A stretch of DNA of 37,600 nucleotides, from positions 1 through 37,600 of the forward strand of contig JAKLDX010000001.1 in assembly GCA_022703295.1 (NCBI GenBank). Reading direction: 5' to 3'. Positions within the stretch are counted from its first letter, which is position 1, and each line of letters begins with the position of its first letter. Shown here in pieces: positions 15,285 through 24,353 of the stretch. The stretch comes from Candidatus Omnitrophota bacterium (lineage in GTDB: Bacteria > Omnitrophota > Gorgyraeia > 2-01-FULL-45-10). The position numbers and the translations under genes were made by a program. The notes beneath the pieces were generated by a model that was given only the letters and a program-made list of their open reading frames with translations, was not told the origin of the DNA and did not search any database.

Positions 15285-16406
15285 ATGAACAAGAAAAAAA
15301 AGAATAAAATCCCGGAAGAGAACCGGGAAAAATACCGCCAGCTCGTGGAGGGCGTCAACAGCATAATCCTGCGGATGGATGTTAAGGGCAGGATCACTTT
15401 TTTCAATAAATTCGCCGAGAAATTTTTCGGATACAGAGAAAATGAGATATTGGGAAAGAATGTCATCGGCACTATTGTGCCGGAGACCGACAGCGCCGGC
15501 CGCGACCTTAAAGCCATGATAGCGGACATCATGCGCCATCCGAACAAATACACTAATAACGAGAACGAGAACATGATGCGAAACGGCCAGCGCGTGTGGA
15601 TATCCTGGACGAACAGGGCCGCCGCCGGCAAAGGGAAGAACGGCCTGGAGGTGCTGTGTGTCGGCAACGATATAAGTAAGATAAAAAAAGCCGAGGAGCT
15701 GCTGAAAGAGATGGACAGGCGCAAATCCTCTTTCGTCGCCAATGTCTCCCATGAGTTTAAAAACCCACTCAGGACGCTCAGGGAATCCCTGGGCATAATT
15801 CTTGACGGGACCATGGGAGAGGTTGATCCGGGGCAGAGAGAAATGCTCGAAATAGGCAAAAGGAATGCCGACCGCCTGATCCGGCTGGTGATGAATTTAC
15901 TGGATATATCAAAGATCGAAGCAGGCAAGATGAAGTTAAAAATGGATCGGATAAATATTCCGGAGCTTATAGATGAAGTAATCGCGTCAAACAAGGCGGA
16001 TATCGCGAAGAAGCGGCTTATCCTTAAAAAGAATATGCCCGGCAATATCGGCCTTATGCGGGCGGACAGGGACAGGCTCGCCGAAGTCATAATCAACCTC
16101 CTGACTAACGCGGTAAAGTATACGCCTGCGGGCGGTGTTATCGCTGTCACGCTTTCGGGAAACGCAAAAGAAGTGCGTTTCGAAATATCCGATAACGGGC
16201 CCGGCATAGCCAAAGAGGATTTTAAAAAATTATTCGATAAATTCGAACGCATCACAGCCGAAAGGGAAGAAGGGACCGGGCTGGGGCTGTCGATAGCCAG
16301 GGACATTATAGAGCTTCACCGCGGGAAGATCTGGGTTGAAAGCGAATTCGGCAAAGGGAGCAAGTTTATTTTTACGCTGCCGAGGGATTGCGGTAAGAAA
16401 GGATGA
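15285..16406 (+). CDS. Cytoplasmic PAS-domain sensor histidine kinase, orphan
   Basis: A 373-residue kinase without membrane segments. A PAS domain covers about residues 13-133 (IILRMDVKGRITFFNKFAEK). The HisKA dimerisation domain has VSHEFKNPL, with His156 as the phosphate acceptor. The ATPase domain has the N-box NLLTNAVKYT (271-280), DNGPGI (303-308) and GTGLGL (330-335). All catalytic boxes are present, so it should be active. The PAS signal is unknown. No response regulator is in this window, so its partner is elsewhere. It sits 25 nt after the SYLF gene and 9 nt before galT, so it is probably co-transcribed with both. Confidence 0.92.
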   Translation: MNKKKKNKIPEENREKYRQLVEGVNSIILRMDVKGRITFFNKFAEKFFGYRENEILGKNVIGTIVPETDSAGRDLKAMIADIMRHPNKYTNNENENMMRNGQRVWISWTNRAAAGKGKNGLEVLCVGNDISKIKKAEELLKEMDRRKSSFVANVSHEFKNPLRTLRESLGIILDGTMGEVDPGQREMLEIGKRNADRLIRLVMNLLDISKIEAGKMKLKMDRINIPELIDEVIASNKADIAKKRLILKKNMPGNIGLMRADRDRLAEVIINLLTNAVKYTPAGGVIAVTLSGNAKEVRFEISDNGPGIAKEDFKKLFDKFERITAEREEGTGLGLSIARDIIELHRGKIWVESEFGKGSKFIFTLPRDCGKKG

Positions 16407-16415
16407 CTGGGGGCT

Positions 16416-17417
16416 ATGTCAGAATTAAGGCATAATATAGCGACGGGGGACTGGGTCATATTTTCCACAGCCCGGGCCAGGCGCCCCCATGACTTTGCGC
16501 AGGCAAAAAAAGAGATTAAGGCCATTCCGGAACATAAAGCCGATTGTCCTTTCTGCCCGGGCAACGAGAAGATGGCAGGGACGGAACTATTCAGGATAGG
16601 CGATGAAGGGAGCTGGAGGGTCCGCAGCGTGCCGAACCGTTTTCCGGCACTGTCTCCGGACGAGAATATAGCCAGGAAGAGCGACGGCTTTTATACATCA
16701 ATGGGAGGTTTCGGGCATCACGAAGTTATCATAGAAAGCCCCCGGCACAATACGTGCATAGCGCTTATGAACAATGAAGAGGCAGAGGACATAATTCGTG
16801 CCTATGTTAACCGTTACGCGGTGCTTCATAAAATACCCGGCATAGAAAATGTGACCCTGTTTAAAAATCACGGCCCGATGGCCGGATGTTCGCTCGAACA
16901 TCCGCATTCACAAGTTGTAGCCGGCCCCATCACCCCTCCGCACCTGCGCAATCGTATCGCGCAGGCAGTGAATTATTTCGAAATGACAGGAACTTGCGTT
17001 TATTGTAAGATGATAGAAAAGGAGCTGGAAGCGGATACGAGGGTCCTGTTGGATACGGGCAAGTTCATATCTTTTCTGCCATTCGCGGGCATATTGCCTT
17101 TTACCGTATGGATCATTCCGCGCAGGCACTTGTCCAGCTTTGCCGATATGGAAGAGTCCGAGATCAAGGACCTGGCGTATATATTAAAATATACCCTCGA
17201 AAAACTTTATTACGGCTTGTCCGATCCGGATTTTAACCTCACGATACGCTCTATTTCAGCCCTCGCCGAGAACGCAAAATTTTTTCACTGGTATATGAGC
17301 ATCATTCCGCGCCTGAGCGAGCCTGGCGGTTTCGAAATGGGCACGGCGATGGCCATAAATACGGCCATGCCCGAAGCGAGCGCAGAATTTTTACGCCGGG
17401 TGAAATGCGGCGTGTAA
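16416..17417 (+). CDS. galT: Galactose-1-phosphate uridylyltransferase
   Basis: A 333-residue enzyme of the Leloir pathway: UDP-glucose + galactose-1-phosphate to glucose-1-phosphate + UDP-galactose. The zinc-binding pair CPFC (44-47), FKNHGPMAGCSLEHPHSQ with the catalytic HPHxQ (His162, His164, Gln166), and the C-terminal FHWYMSIIPR are all present. Length fits the bacterial family. The ATG at 16416 follows a GGGGG stretch and the kinase stop by 9 nt. It may feed galactose units into the surface glycan genes upstream. Some relatives act on other sugar phosphates, so the substrate is likely but not certain. Confidence 0.92.
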   Translation: MSELRHNIATGDWVIFSTARARRPHDFAQAKKEIKAIPEHKADCPFCPGNEKMAGTELFRIGDEGSWRVRSVPNRFPALSPDENIARKSDGFYTSMGGFGHHEVIIESPRHNTCIALMNNEEAEDIIRAYVNRYAVLHKIPGIENVTLFKNHGPMAGCSLEHPHSQVVAGPITPPHLRNRIAQAVNYFEMTGTCVYCKMIEKELEADTRVLLDTGKFISFLPFAGILPFTVWIIPRRHLSSFADMEESEIKDLAYILKYTLEKLYYGLSDPDFNLTIRSISALAENAKFFHWYMSIIPRLSEPGGFEMGTAMAINTAMPEASAEFLRRVKCGV

Positions 17418-17504
17418 AAAAATCGCGCTGCGGGATTTGAGATATTGACAGAGACTAACGGGAGCGGAAACGATAGATGTAAACGGCCTGCTAAGGGAGG
17501 TGGT

Positions 17505-18200
17505 ATGAACAAAAAATATCAACAAGCTGCTTTTCTTATAATATTTTTGACAATTACCGCTATTTTTTCGTCCGCACATGCCCAACAGCAGGAAAAGAAA
17601 TCCGACGTCCTGATGATCGCCGTCGGTATGCCTAAAGAAAATATTTACGCTGTTTACCCGGCACAATACCAGCTTAAAGATTATGTGAAAGGCGGCGTGG
17701 AGGTAATTGTTTTCAATGATTACCTTACCTCTAATAAGGGAGACACTATCACTTTTTATTTGAAAGACGGCAAGGTGTATTGGTGGGATAAGGTTCAGGG
17801 GCCAAAAACGAACATATCTTCCGAAGATCAAAAAATTTACACAGGCATGACAAAGGAAAAGCTCTATCAGGCTTATCCTGCCAGATACCAGATCCAGTGT
17901 TATGAAAAGGGAAATATGGAAGTTATCATGTTCGACGATTATCTTACAAAAGACATCGGCGACACGATCACATTTTACCTTAAGGACGGTAAAGTGGACT
18001 GGTGGGACAAGGTCCAGGTAAACGCAACGCCTGAAGACAGGCTCGCGGCTGTTCTGAACCGCACTGCGCACGCTCAGCCGGGCCTTTCGCCGGATGACAG
18101 CAGTTTAATAAGGACCGTGGGAGGGATTAAGGAAGGCAGGCATCTGGACAATATGGGCGCCGGGATAGGCACGCTTAAGCGATATTTAAAAGAGAGGTAA
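17505..18200 (+). CDS. Secreted protein with two tandem ~65-residue repeats
   Basis: A 231-residue protein. Residues 1-26 are a signal peptide ending SSAHA. Two modules follow, at about 35-98 and 107-172; both run from a GMxKExxYxxYPAxYQ stretch to GDTITFYLKDGKV and WWDKVQ and are alike along their whole length. The modules recall the SmpA/OmlA-BLIP type fold, which starts with a G-M/T-x-x-x-V/L helix, but I cannot assign a family. The C-terminal ~55 residues look unstructured with a basic end. AAGGGAGGT before ATG 17505 is a strong ribosome binding site. Probably periplasmic or outer-membrane associated. Confidence 0.82.
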   Translation: MNKKYQQAAFLIIFLTITAIFSSAHAQQQEKKSDVLMIAVGMPKENIYAVYPAQYQLKDYVKGGVEVIVFNDYLTSNKGDTITFYLKDGKVYWWDKVQGPKTNISSEDQKIYTGMTKEKLYQAYPARYQIQCYEKGNMEVIMFDDYLTKDIGDTITFYLKDGKVDWWDKVQVNATPEDRLAAVLNRTAHAQPGLSPDDSSLIRTVGGIKEGRHLDNMGAGIGTLKRYLKER

Positions 18201-18213
18201 CGCGAAATTCTTA

Positions 18214-18242
18214 TTGATAAAATCGCCTTTTCTATCTAAAAT
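18214..18242 (+). promoter_or_regulatory. Promoter for the APC permease
   Basis: TTGATA (18214-18219), 17-nt spacer, TAAAAT (18237-18242). The ATG is only 11 nt after the -10 box and no Shine-Dalgarno sequence is present, so the leader would be about 5 nt or less. Confidence 0.6.
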
Positions 18243-18253
18243 GGCTAATCAGA

Positions 18254-19819
18254 ATGAATAAAATCTCCCGTCAGCTTTTCAGGACAAAAGACCTCAATTC
18301 CATATTATCGGAAAGCCACGATCCGGATAAAAGGCTTAAGAAGGCGCTTGGCGCTTTTGATCTTATCCTGCTCGGCATCGGCGCGATCATCGGCGCGGGT
18401 ATTTTCGCCACAGTCGGCACTGCGGCGGCAGGCGATGCGGTGCGTCCGGGCGCAGGGCCGTCGCTAATACTCTCTTTTGCCATAACGGCCGTAGCGTGCG
18501 GGTTTGCCGCGCTATGTTACGGAGAGCTCGCGGCGCTTGTGCCTATTTCGGGCAGCGCGTACACATATTCCTACGCAAGTTTCGGAGAGCTGGTGGCATG
18601 GATCATCGGGTGGGACCTGATGATAGAGTACGGCGTGGGCAATATAGCCGTTGCGATAAGTTGGTCGGGGTATTTTGTGGAACTCCTCCGCGGCCTGGGC
18701 ATAACGCTTCCCCCCTGGTCTACCATAGATTTCCGCTCGGCGATGCAGGGCTTCGCGAAAGCCACCGAACTTTTAAATAGCGGAGTCTCTTTTGAGCAAT
18801 TAACCCCGGGCCTTCAGCATGCCTGGTCCGCCATTCATGAGGCTCCCCGCATTTTCAACCTGCCGGTCATATGTAATATGCCGGCCTCTTTGATAATAGC
18901 GCTGCTGACGATCGTTCTGGTCATAGGCATAAAAGAGAGTTCCCGTTTCAACGCCGTAATGGTTACGATAAAACTGCTGGTGCTCGGGTTCTTTGTGTTG
19001 GTGGGGGCATTCTATGTGAAACCGCAGAACTGGACGCCGTTCGCCCCGAACGGGTTTGCCGGGATACGCGCAGGCGCGGCAATAGTATTTTTTGCTTACA
19101 TAGGATTCGACGCGGTATCCACGGTTGCCGAAGAAACCAAGAACCCCAGAAGAGATATGCCGATAGGCATAATAGGATCGCTTGTCATCTGCACGGTCAT
19201 CTATATTATAGTAGCGGCCGTTTTTACGGGACTGGTGCCGTATCCTCTTCTGAAAGGTTCTCTTGCCCACCAGAAAGCGGAACCGCTTACCCTCGCCATG
19301 CAGTATGTAAATCTTAATTGGGCGGCAGGCATAGTGGCCCTGGGCTCCATAATAGCGCACACCGCCGTTCTTCTGGTGCTACAGCTCGGACAGGCGAGGA
19401 TATTTTTCTCTATGTCGCGGGACGGGCTTTTGCCCGGGGTCTTTTCGCGTGTTCACAAAAAGTTCAAGACGCCGCACATAAATACTATTATAATAGGTGT
19501 CACGGTGGCGATCTTTGCCTCGATAACCAATATCGACGAAATGGTGGACCTCACGAATATAGGGACGCTGTTTGCTTTTATGCTGGTATGTCTGGGAGTT
19601 ATAGTCTTGCGGATAAAAGAGCCTCACAGGCACCGGGCGTTCAAGGTCCCGTTCAATCCTATCGTACCGCTCTTAGGGGTGGGGTCCTGCGCTTTTCTCA
19701 TGACCGGCCTGCCGGCCGTAACGTGGATCAGGTTCATGATATGGCTTTTGATAGGTCTTATAATTTATTTTTCTTACAGCATTAACCACAGCCTTCTTCA
19801 TCCAAAGAACAGGGCGTGA
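18254..19819 (+). CDS. APC-superfamily amino acid permease (cationic amino acid transporter type)
   Basis: A 521-residue transporter with about 12-13 membrane segments. The first helix has the APC signature LILLGIGAIIGAGIFATVG, followed by YGELAALVPISGSAYTYSYA, AGAAIVFFAYIGFDAVSTVAEETKNPRRDMP and RIFFSMSRDGLLPGVFSRVHKKFKTPH. This matches the YfnA/CAT-1 group of amino-acid/proton symporters. It also has a long extracytoplasmic loop (about residues 155-205) between helices, seen in this group. The exact amino acid cannot be read. It has its own promoter with nearly no leader. Its stop lies 3 nt before the next gene's ATG. Confidence 0.93.
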   Translation: MNKISRQLFRTKDLNSILSESHDPDKRLKKALGAFDLILLGIGAIIGAGIFATVGTAAAGDAVRPGAGPSLILSFAITAVACGFAALCYGELAALVPISGSAYTYSYASFGELVAWIIGWDLMIEYGVGNIAVAISWSGYFVELLRGLGITLPPWSTIDFRSAMQGFAKATELLNSGVSFEQLTPGLQHAWSAIHEAPRIFNLPVICNMPASLIIALLTIVLVIGIKESSRFNAVMVTIKLLVLGFFVLVGAFYVKPQNWTPFAPNGFAGIRAGAAIVFFAYIGFDAVSTVAEETKNPRRDMPIGIIGSLVICTVIYIIVAAVFTGLVPYPLLKGSLAHQKAEPLTLAMQYVNLNWAAGIVALGSIIAHTAVLLVLQLGQARIFFSMSRDGLLPGVFSRVHKKFKTPHINTIIIGVTVAIFASITNIDEMVDLTNIGTLFAFMLVCLGVIVLRIKEPHRHRAFKVPFNPIVPLLGVGSCAFLMTGLPAVTWIRFMIWLLIGLIIYFSYSINHSLLHPKNRA

Positions 19820-19821
19820 AA

Positions 19822-20610
19822 ATGGCGATAAAAAATATATTTAAAAAAGCAAAGAACTCTTCGGGGAAGACGTTTAAACACAGCGGAAACCTCGGCGATA
19901 TAATTTTCAGTCTGCCCACAATAATAGCGCTGGGCGGCGGCAAGCTGTATCTGTCGAACAAAACACCGGGCGTCGAAACGAGGAAGTTTACGGATGATAT
20001 GCTGGAGCAGATGATAGAGTTGTTGAAGACCCAAAGCTATCTGTCGGATGTCTGCCGGTACAACGGAGAGGATATAGATTACAATCTGGATAAATTCAGG
20101 GAGATATTCGCATGCTATGATCACATAGCGAGATGGCATCTGAAGGCCTTTAACGCGCAGTTCGACCTGACAAGGGCGTGGCTTGAGAATATCAAGCCCA
20201 TCAGGACGCGCGATATAGTTATAAACGACACCCGCAGGGAAGGCGATGTGGCGCTCGACTGGCCTATCCTGTCTAAATACGAAGACATGTGCGTTTTCGC
20301 CGGGTTCGAGCACGAATATAACGGATTTATAAAAAGCTGGAGCCTGAATATCCCGAGGCATCCCACCAAGACCATACTGGAATTTGCCGGGGTGATAAAG
20401 GGCGCTAAGCTGTTCATAGGAAATCAGTCGCTGGGTTTCGCGCTGGCGGAGGCGATGAAGGTCCCGCGGATATTAAAAGTCCATCATCATTGCCCCAGCT
20501 GCATGCCACTATCGGAAAACGCGCGTATAATCCTTACGGAAAAGATCCTGAAACACACCTTCGGCATAAAGAAAAATTTTTTATCGTCCGTTAAATTGCC
20601 AAGATTTTAA
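19822..20610 (+). CDS. GT9-like (heptosyltransferase-fold) protein
   Basis: A 262-residue protein. The N-terminus KHSGNLGDIIFSLPTIIAL matches the GDxxxxLPxI opening of glycosyltransferase family 9, and IKGAKLFIGNQSLGFALAEAMKVPRI matches the donor-binding end of that family (usual form GNDTG-hxAaA-P). It is shorter than typical heptosyltransferases (about 320-350), so some loops are missing. ATG 19822 follows AGGG by 7 nt; GTG 19816 is an alternative start that overlaps the permease stop. The substrate is unknown. Its last codons contain the promoter of the next gene. Confidence 0.65.
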   Translation: MAIKNIFKKAKNSSGKTFKHSGNLGDIIFSLPTIIALGGGKLYLSNKTPGVETRKFTDDMLEQMIELLKTQSYLSDVCRYNGEDIDYNLDKFREIFACYDHIARWHLKAFNAQFDLTRAWLENIKPIRTRDIVINDTRREGDVALDWPILSKYEDMCVFAGFEHEYNGFIKSWSLNIPRHPTKTILEFAGVIKGAKLFIGNQSLGFALAEAMKVPRILKVHHHCPSCMPLSENARIILTEKILKHTFGIKKNFLSSVKLPRF

Positions 20611-20624
20611 AGTTGTGATATACT
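20596..20624 (+). promoter_or_regulatory. Promoter of homospermidine synthase gene, likely leaderless
   Basis: TTGCCA (20596-20601), 17-nt spacer, TATACT (20619-20624). The ATG at 20632 is 7 nt after the -10 box, where transcription should begin. No ribosome binding site is present. Confidence 0.65.
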
Positions 20625-20631
20625 TTTGGCA

Positions 20632-22083
20632 ATGATAAAATTCAAAAATAAAATTTTAGTGATAGGATTCGGCTCTGTCGGTAAATGCGTCCTGCCGGTC
20701 CTCCTGAAACATATCGACATCCCTACCAAAAACATTACGATCGTAGATTTCGCCGATAAGCGCGAGGACTTAAGGCACTGGATAAAGAAGGGAATAAGGT
20801 ATTCTCAGGAAAAAATCACCCCGCTCAACATAACCAAGATCCTGTCCAAATACGTATCCCCCGGAGGTATCGTACTCGACGTTTCGTGGAATATAGAATG
20901 CCTGGACATGCTTAATTGGTGCCATAGTAATAAGGTCCTGTATGTTAATACCTCAGTGGAAGAATGGGACCCTTACGCCGCGATCCACAATAAGAGCCCG
21001 TTTAAAAAATCTTTATATTACAAGCAGATGGAAATACGCAAGATGGTCGCGAAATGGAATAACGGCTGCATCACGGCTGTGCTTGACCATGGCGCGAACC
21101 CGGGGCTCATATCGCATTTTACAAAAAAGGCGATTTACGACATAGCGAAAAAGGTGTTAAAGGAGAAAACGACACCGAAGAAGGACAAAAAAAATATTGA
21201 AAGGCTTATCCGGCAGAAAAGCGTCGCGGACCTCGCAATGAAACTCGGCGTAAAGGTGATACATTGCAGCGAGCGCGATACTCAGATAACGGACAGGCCG
21301 AAAGAGGTTGACGAATTCGTCGGGACGTGGAGTATCGAGGGCCTTCGCGAAGAGGGGACCGCGCCGGCGGAAATAGGCTGGGGCACTCACGAAAAAGAGC
21401 TCCCGAGATACTCAAATAAACCGCCTTACGGCCCCAAGAACCAGATCTTCCTTTCCCAAATGGGGATGAATACGTGGGTCAGGTCATGGGTGCCGTATTA
21501 TGAAATAGTAGGGATGGTGATACGGCACGCAGAGGCATTTTCGATCTCCGATTACCTGACCGTATGGCAGGGCAGCAAGGTATCATACAGGCCCACGGTC
21601 CACTATGTATACATGCCGTGCGACGAGACGCTGTCATCGCTGCATGAGCTGCGGTCGCGTAATTATGAGCTTCAGACAAAACAGAGAATAATGGGCGATG
21701 AAATAATAAAAGGGGAAGATATATTAGGTGCGCTTGTGATGGGGCACAAATATAATTCCTGGTGGACGGGCAGCGTCCTTAGCATAGGCGAATCCAGGGC
21801 CCTCGTCCCCCACCAGAATGCCACCACAGTGCAGGTCGCCATAGGCGTAGTATCGGCCGTGATGTGGGCGATAGAAAACCCCTCCAGGGGCATATGCCTT
21901 CCGGACAGCCTGCCACATGACTACGTGCTGAAGATCGCGAAGCCGTATCTGGGAAAGCTTGTATCGGAACCTTCGGACTGGACACCGTTCAGGAATTATC
22001 AGCCGTTCTTTAAAGAGAACCCGTCTTCATATCTTGATAAGAAAAATCCGTGGTGTTTCAAGAATTTCCGTTTCAGGCATTAA
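20632..22083 (+). CDS. hss: Homospermidine synthase
   Basis: A 483-residue protein of the bacterial homospermidine synthase family, which joins aminobutyl groups of putrescine or spermidine with NAD as a cofactor to make the polyamine homospermidine. The Rossmann motif is VIGFGSVGKCVLP (10-22). Other family marks: LDVSWNIECLDML, YVNTSVEEWDPY, TAVLDHGANPGLIS, DEFVGTWSIEGL, AEIGWGTHE and HNATTVQVAIG-like HQNATTVQVAIG. Length matches the family (about 475-485). The frame extends to a TTG at 20626, but ATG 20632 fits the promoter. The promoter overlaps the end of the GT9-like gene, giving independent expression. Confidence 0.92.
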   Translation: MIKFKNKILVIGFGSVGKCVLPVLLKHIDIPTKNITIVDFADKREDLRHWIKKGIRYSQEKITPLNITKILSKYVSPGGIVLDVSWNIECLDMLNWCHSNKVLYVNTSVEEWDPYAAIHNKSPFKKSLYYKQMEIRKMVAKWNNGCITAVLDHGANPGLISHFTKKAIYDIAKKVLKEKTTPKKDKKNIERLIRQKSVADLAMKLGVKVIHCSERDTQITDRPKEVDEFVGTWSIEGLREEGTAPAEIGWGTHEKELPRYSNKPPYGPKNQIFLSQMGMNTWVRSWVPYYEIVGMVIRHAEAFSISDYLTVWQGSKVSYRPTVHYVYMPCDETLSSLHELRSRNYELQTKQRIMGDEIIKGEDILGALVMGHKYNSWWTGSVLSIGESRALVPHQNATTVQVAIGVVSAVMWAIENPSRGICLPDSLPHDYVLKIAKPYLGKLVSEPSDWTPFRNYQPFFKENPSSYLDKKNPWCFKNFRFRH

Positions 22084-22099
22084 AAAATATCCGCCCTAT

Positions 22100-22594
22100 A
22101 TGAACGGACGCGCTCCAATTCAAAAAAATAATCTCATAAATCGTATCGTCAGGTTTTTCAGGGTTGTCCATCTGAAGCTTTTCAGGATAAATGACACCCC
22201 CCAGAAGATAGCAATAGGCGTAGGCCTCGGCGTCTTCTCAGGCGTTATGCCCGGCATGGGGCCGCTCGCGGCGCTATTCTTTGCTTTTTTATTCAGGGTC
22301 AACAGGGCTGCGGCCTTACTGGGCAGCATCCTTACCAATACGTGGCTCAGCATCCCGACCTTCATTTTATCAGTAAGGGCCGGCGCTTATATAACCGGTA
22401 CCAGATATGAAGATATCAACCGCGCGTGGCATGAGCTTATAGATAAATTCAGCTGGAAAAGTTTATTCGAAGTATCGATATACAATGTTATAATGCCGGT
22501 GGTTATAGGATATGTCGCGATCGGCCTGGTGATAGGCGCGCTGGCTTATCTGGCTACGCTTTTAGTGGTGAACAGGAAAAAGCTGACGGCGTAA
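22100..22594 (+). CDS. DUF2062 membrane protein
   Basis: A 164-residue protein of the DUF2062 family: a basic N-terminal stretch (FFRVVHLKLFRINDTPQKIA), then GVGLGVFSGVMPGMGPLAALF, NRAAALLGSILTNTW and two more membrane helices near the C-terminus. The function of the family is unknown; some members are fused to or sit beside glycosyltransferases. I take ATG 22100 because it gives the usual family length; no clear ribosome binding site is present. It begins 16 nt after homospermidine synthase and probably shares its transcript. Its 3' end overlaps the convergent cstA gene by 33 bp. Confidence 0.82.
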   Translation: MNGRAPIQKNNLINRIVRFFRVVHLKLFRINDTPQKIAIGVGLGVFSGVMPGMGPLAALFFAFLFRVNRAAALLGSILTNTWLSIPTFILSVRAGAYITGTRYEDINRAWHELIDKFSWKSLFEVSIYNVIMPVVIGYVAIGLVIGALAYLATLLVVNRKKLTA

Positions 22595-24346
22595 GCCGTA
22601 TATTTTTCTCAGGGACTCCAGGAATATTACCACGACGAGCGCTATCATTATTACGGAAAGGGCCGCATTAAGATTGCCCTGGAACGTATGTTTCGGAAGA
22701 TAATTATCCGTAACGTTCAATATTCCGGCGACTACCGTTGTAACGAACATAAAAATCGACGGCAGGAAAGTTATCAGGCCGTAACGCCATTTCTTAGTCT
22801 TCCTTAATATATATAGCGTTCCTACGGATAGCGCGAGCGTAGCCAGGAGCTGGTTCGCCACGCCGAACATCGGCCAGATGGTCGAAATATCGCCGTTGTA
22901 CACAAGATAACCCCACAAAAAACTTATGATCGCGCCGCTCAGGATTATCCCGGGCAATTTATCCCCGCCGCGCCATCTGGGCCTGGCCGACTTTATTAGC
23001 TCCTGGAATATATAACGGGCTACGCGTGTCCCGGTATCTACGGTCGTCAGAATAAATAACGCCTCGAACATTATGGCGAAATGATACCAGTACCCCATGA
23101 GGTGCTTCATGCCGGGTATCGCTGATAGTATTACCGACATGCCGGCGGCAAGCGATACGGCGCCTCCGGCCCTGCCTGATAAAGTCTCGCCGGTCATCCT
23201 TTCGATCTCTGCCAGGTGCGTTGTGCTCAGGCCGAGCTTGCTGAATATGTCAACCGGGACATTGATAGCGAAATAATCTCCGGGCAGAAGTACCGTAGCG
23301 GCTATAAGTGCCATAATCGAAACGACAGCTTCTGTCAACATGGCGCCGAAGCCTATCATCCTTATGTCCGACTCTTTATTTATCATCTTCGGAGTGGTCC
23401 CCGAAGCGACAAGCGAATGGAATCCGCTTATAGCGCCGCAGGCGATAGTTATGCATACGAACGGCCAGACCTTGCCGGGTATTATAGGGCCGCCGCCTTT
23501 AACGTACTCGGTTACTGCCGGCATCTGGATGTGCGGGTTCACAATGAATATGCCGATGGCCAAAAGGGCTATGGTGCCGAGCTTCATGTATGAGCTTAAG
23601 TAATCGCGGGGGCATAGGAGTAGCCACACAGGCAGAGTTGATGCGATGAAACCGTATACCGGCAATATGATCGAAAGGGCCGGTTTCGATAGCAGGAAAA
23701 AATTTCCGAAGGCTGTTTTGGAAATAGGTTCGCCCAAGACTACTCCGGCAATCACTATGACGACGCCTATCAAAGACGCCTCTACGATCTTGCCCGGCCT
23801 TAATTTATACATATAAAGGGCCACTATCAGCGCGGCCGGAATGGTTATGACGATCGTAAAAGTTGCCCAGGAACTTTCATTTAAGGCATTCACCACGACG
23901 AGTGCCAGGCCTGCCAGCGCCGTTACTATTATGAAGATTACGGCAAATCCCGTGATGAGCCCGGCTACCGGGCTTATGTTCTTTCTGGCGAGCCTTGTGA
24001 GCGAAAGCCCCTTTGTCCTTACCGAGGCGAATAGTATGACGATATCGTGGACGGCCCCGCCAAGGACGGCGCCTATCAGTATCCAGAGGAACCCGGGCAG
24101 ATACCCGAACTGCGCTGCCAGGACCGGGCCGACGAGCGGGCCTGCCCCTGAAATGGCCGCGAAGTGGTGCCCGAACAGGACGTATCTATTTGTGGGGTGG
24201 TAGTCCCTGCCGTCCTTGAATTTATGCGCCGGCGTCTTCATCCGATCATCGGCGACGAGGACCTTAGCTATGATGAATTTCGCGTAAAAACGGTAAGCGA
24301 GAGCGAATACCAGCAAGCTTGTTATTATTAAGGTAAGCGCGTGCAT
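22562..24346 (-). CDS. cstA: Carbon starvation protein A, peptide/pyruvate transporter
   Basis: A 594-residue membrane protein with about 16 hydrophobic segments. The CstA signatures are clear: GRDYHPTNRYVLFGHHFAAI, SGAGPLVGPVLAAQFGYLPG, GGAVHDIVILFASVRTKG, SGFHSLVASGTTPKMI and FGVANQLLATLALS. CstA proteins import pyruvate or small peptides during carbon limitation. It is shorter than E. coli CstA (701 residues), as in many other bacteria. The ATG lies 7 nt after the -10 box of its promoter, so the message is probably leaderless. It is convergent with the DUF2062 gene (33-bp overlap) and divergent from the DedA gene. Confidence 0.95.
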   Translation of the reverse strand: MHALTLIITSLLVFALAYRFYAKFIIAKVLVADDRMKTPAHKFKDGRDYHPTNRYVLFGHHFAAISGAGPLVGPVLAAQFGYLPGFLWILIGAVLGGAVHDIVILFASVRTKGLSLTRLARKNISPVAGLITGFAVIFIIVTALAGLALVVVNALNESSWATFTIVITIPAALIVALYMYKLRPGKIVEASLIGVVIVIAGVVLGEPISKTAFGNFFLLSKPALSIILPVYGFIASTLPVWLLLCPRDYLSSYMKLGTIALLAIGIFIVNPHIQMPAVTEYVKGGGPIIPGKVWPFVCITIACGAISGFHSLVASGTTPKMINKESDIRMIGFGAMLTEAVVSIMALIAATVLLPGDYFAINVPVDIFSKLGLSTTHLAEIERMTGETLSGRAGGAVSLAAGMSVILSAIPGMKHLMGYWYHFAIMFEALFILTTVDTGTRVARYIFQELIKSARPRWRGGDKLPGIILSGAIISFLWGYLVYNGDISTIWPMFGVANQLLATLALSVGTLYILRKTKKWRYGLITFLPSIFMFVTTVVAGILNVTDNYLPKHTFQGNLNAALSVIMIALVVVIFLESLRKIYGLRRQLFPVHH

Positions 24347-24353
24347 GTGATAA

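Noticed and set aside
17445..17475. Promoter for the secreted repeat protein (TTGACA at 17445-17450)
   Set aside because: No acceptable -10 box lies 16-18 nt downstream; the nearest candidate would need a 21-22-nt spacer.
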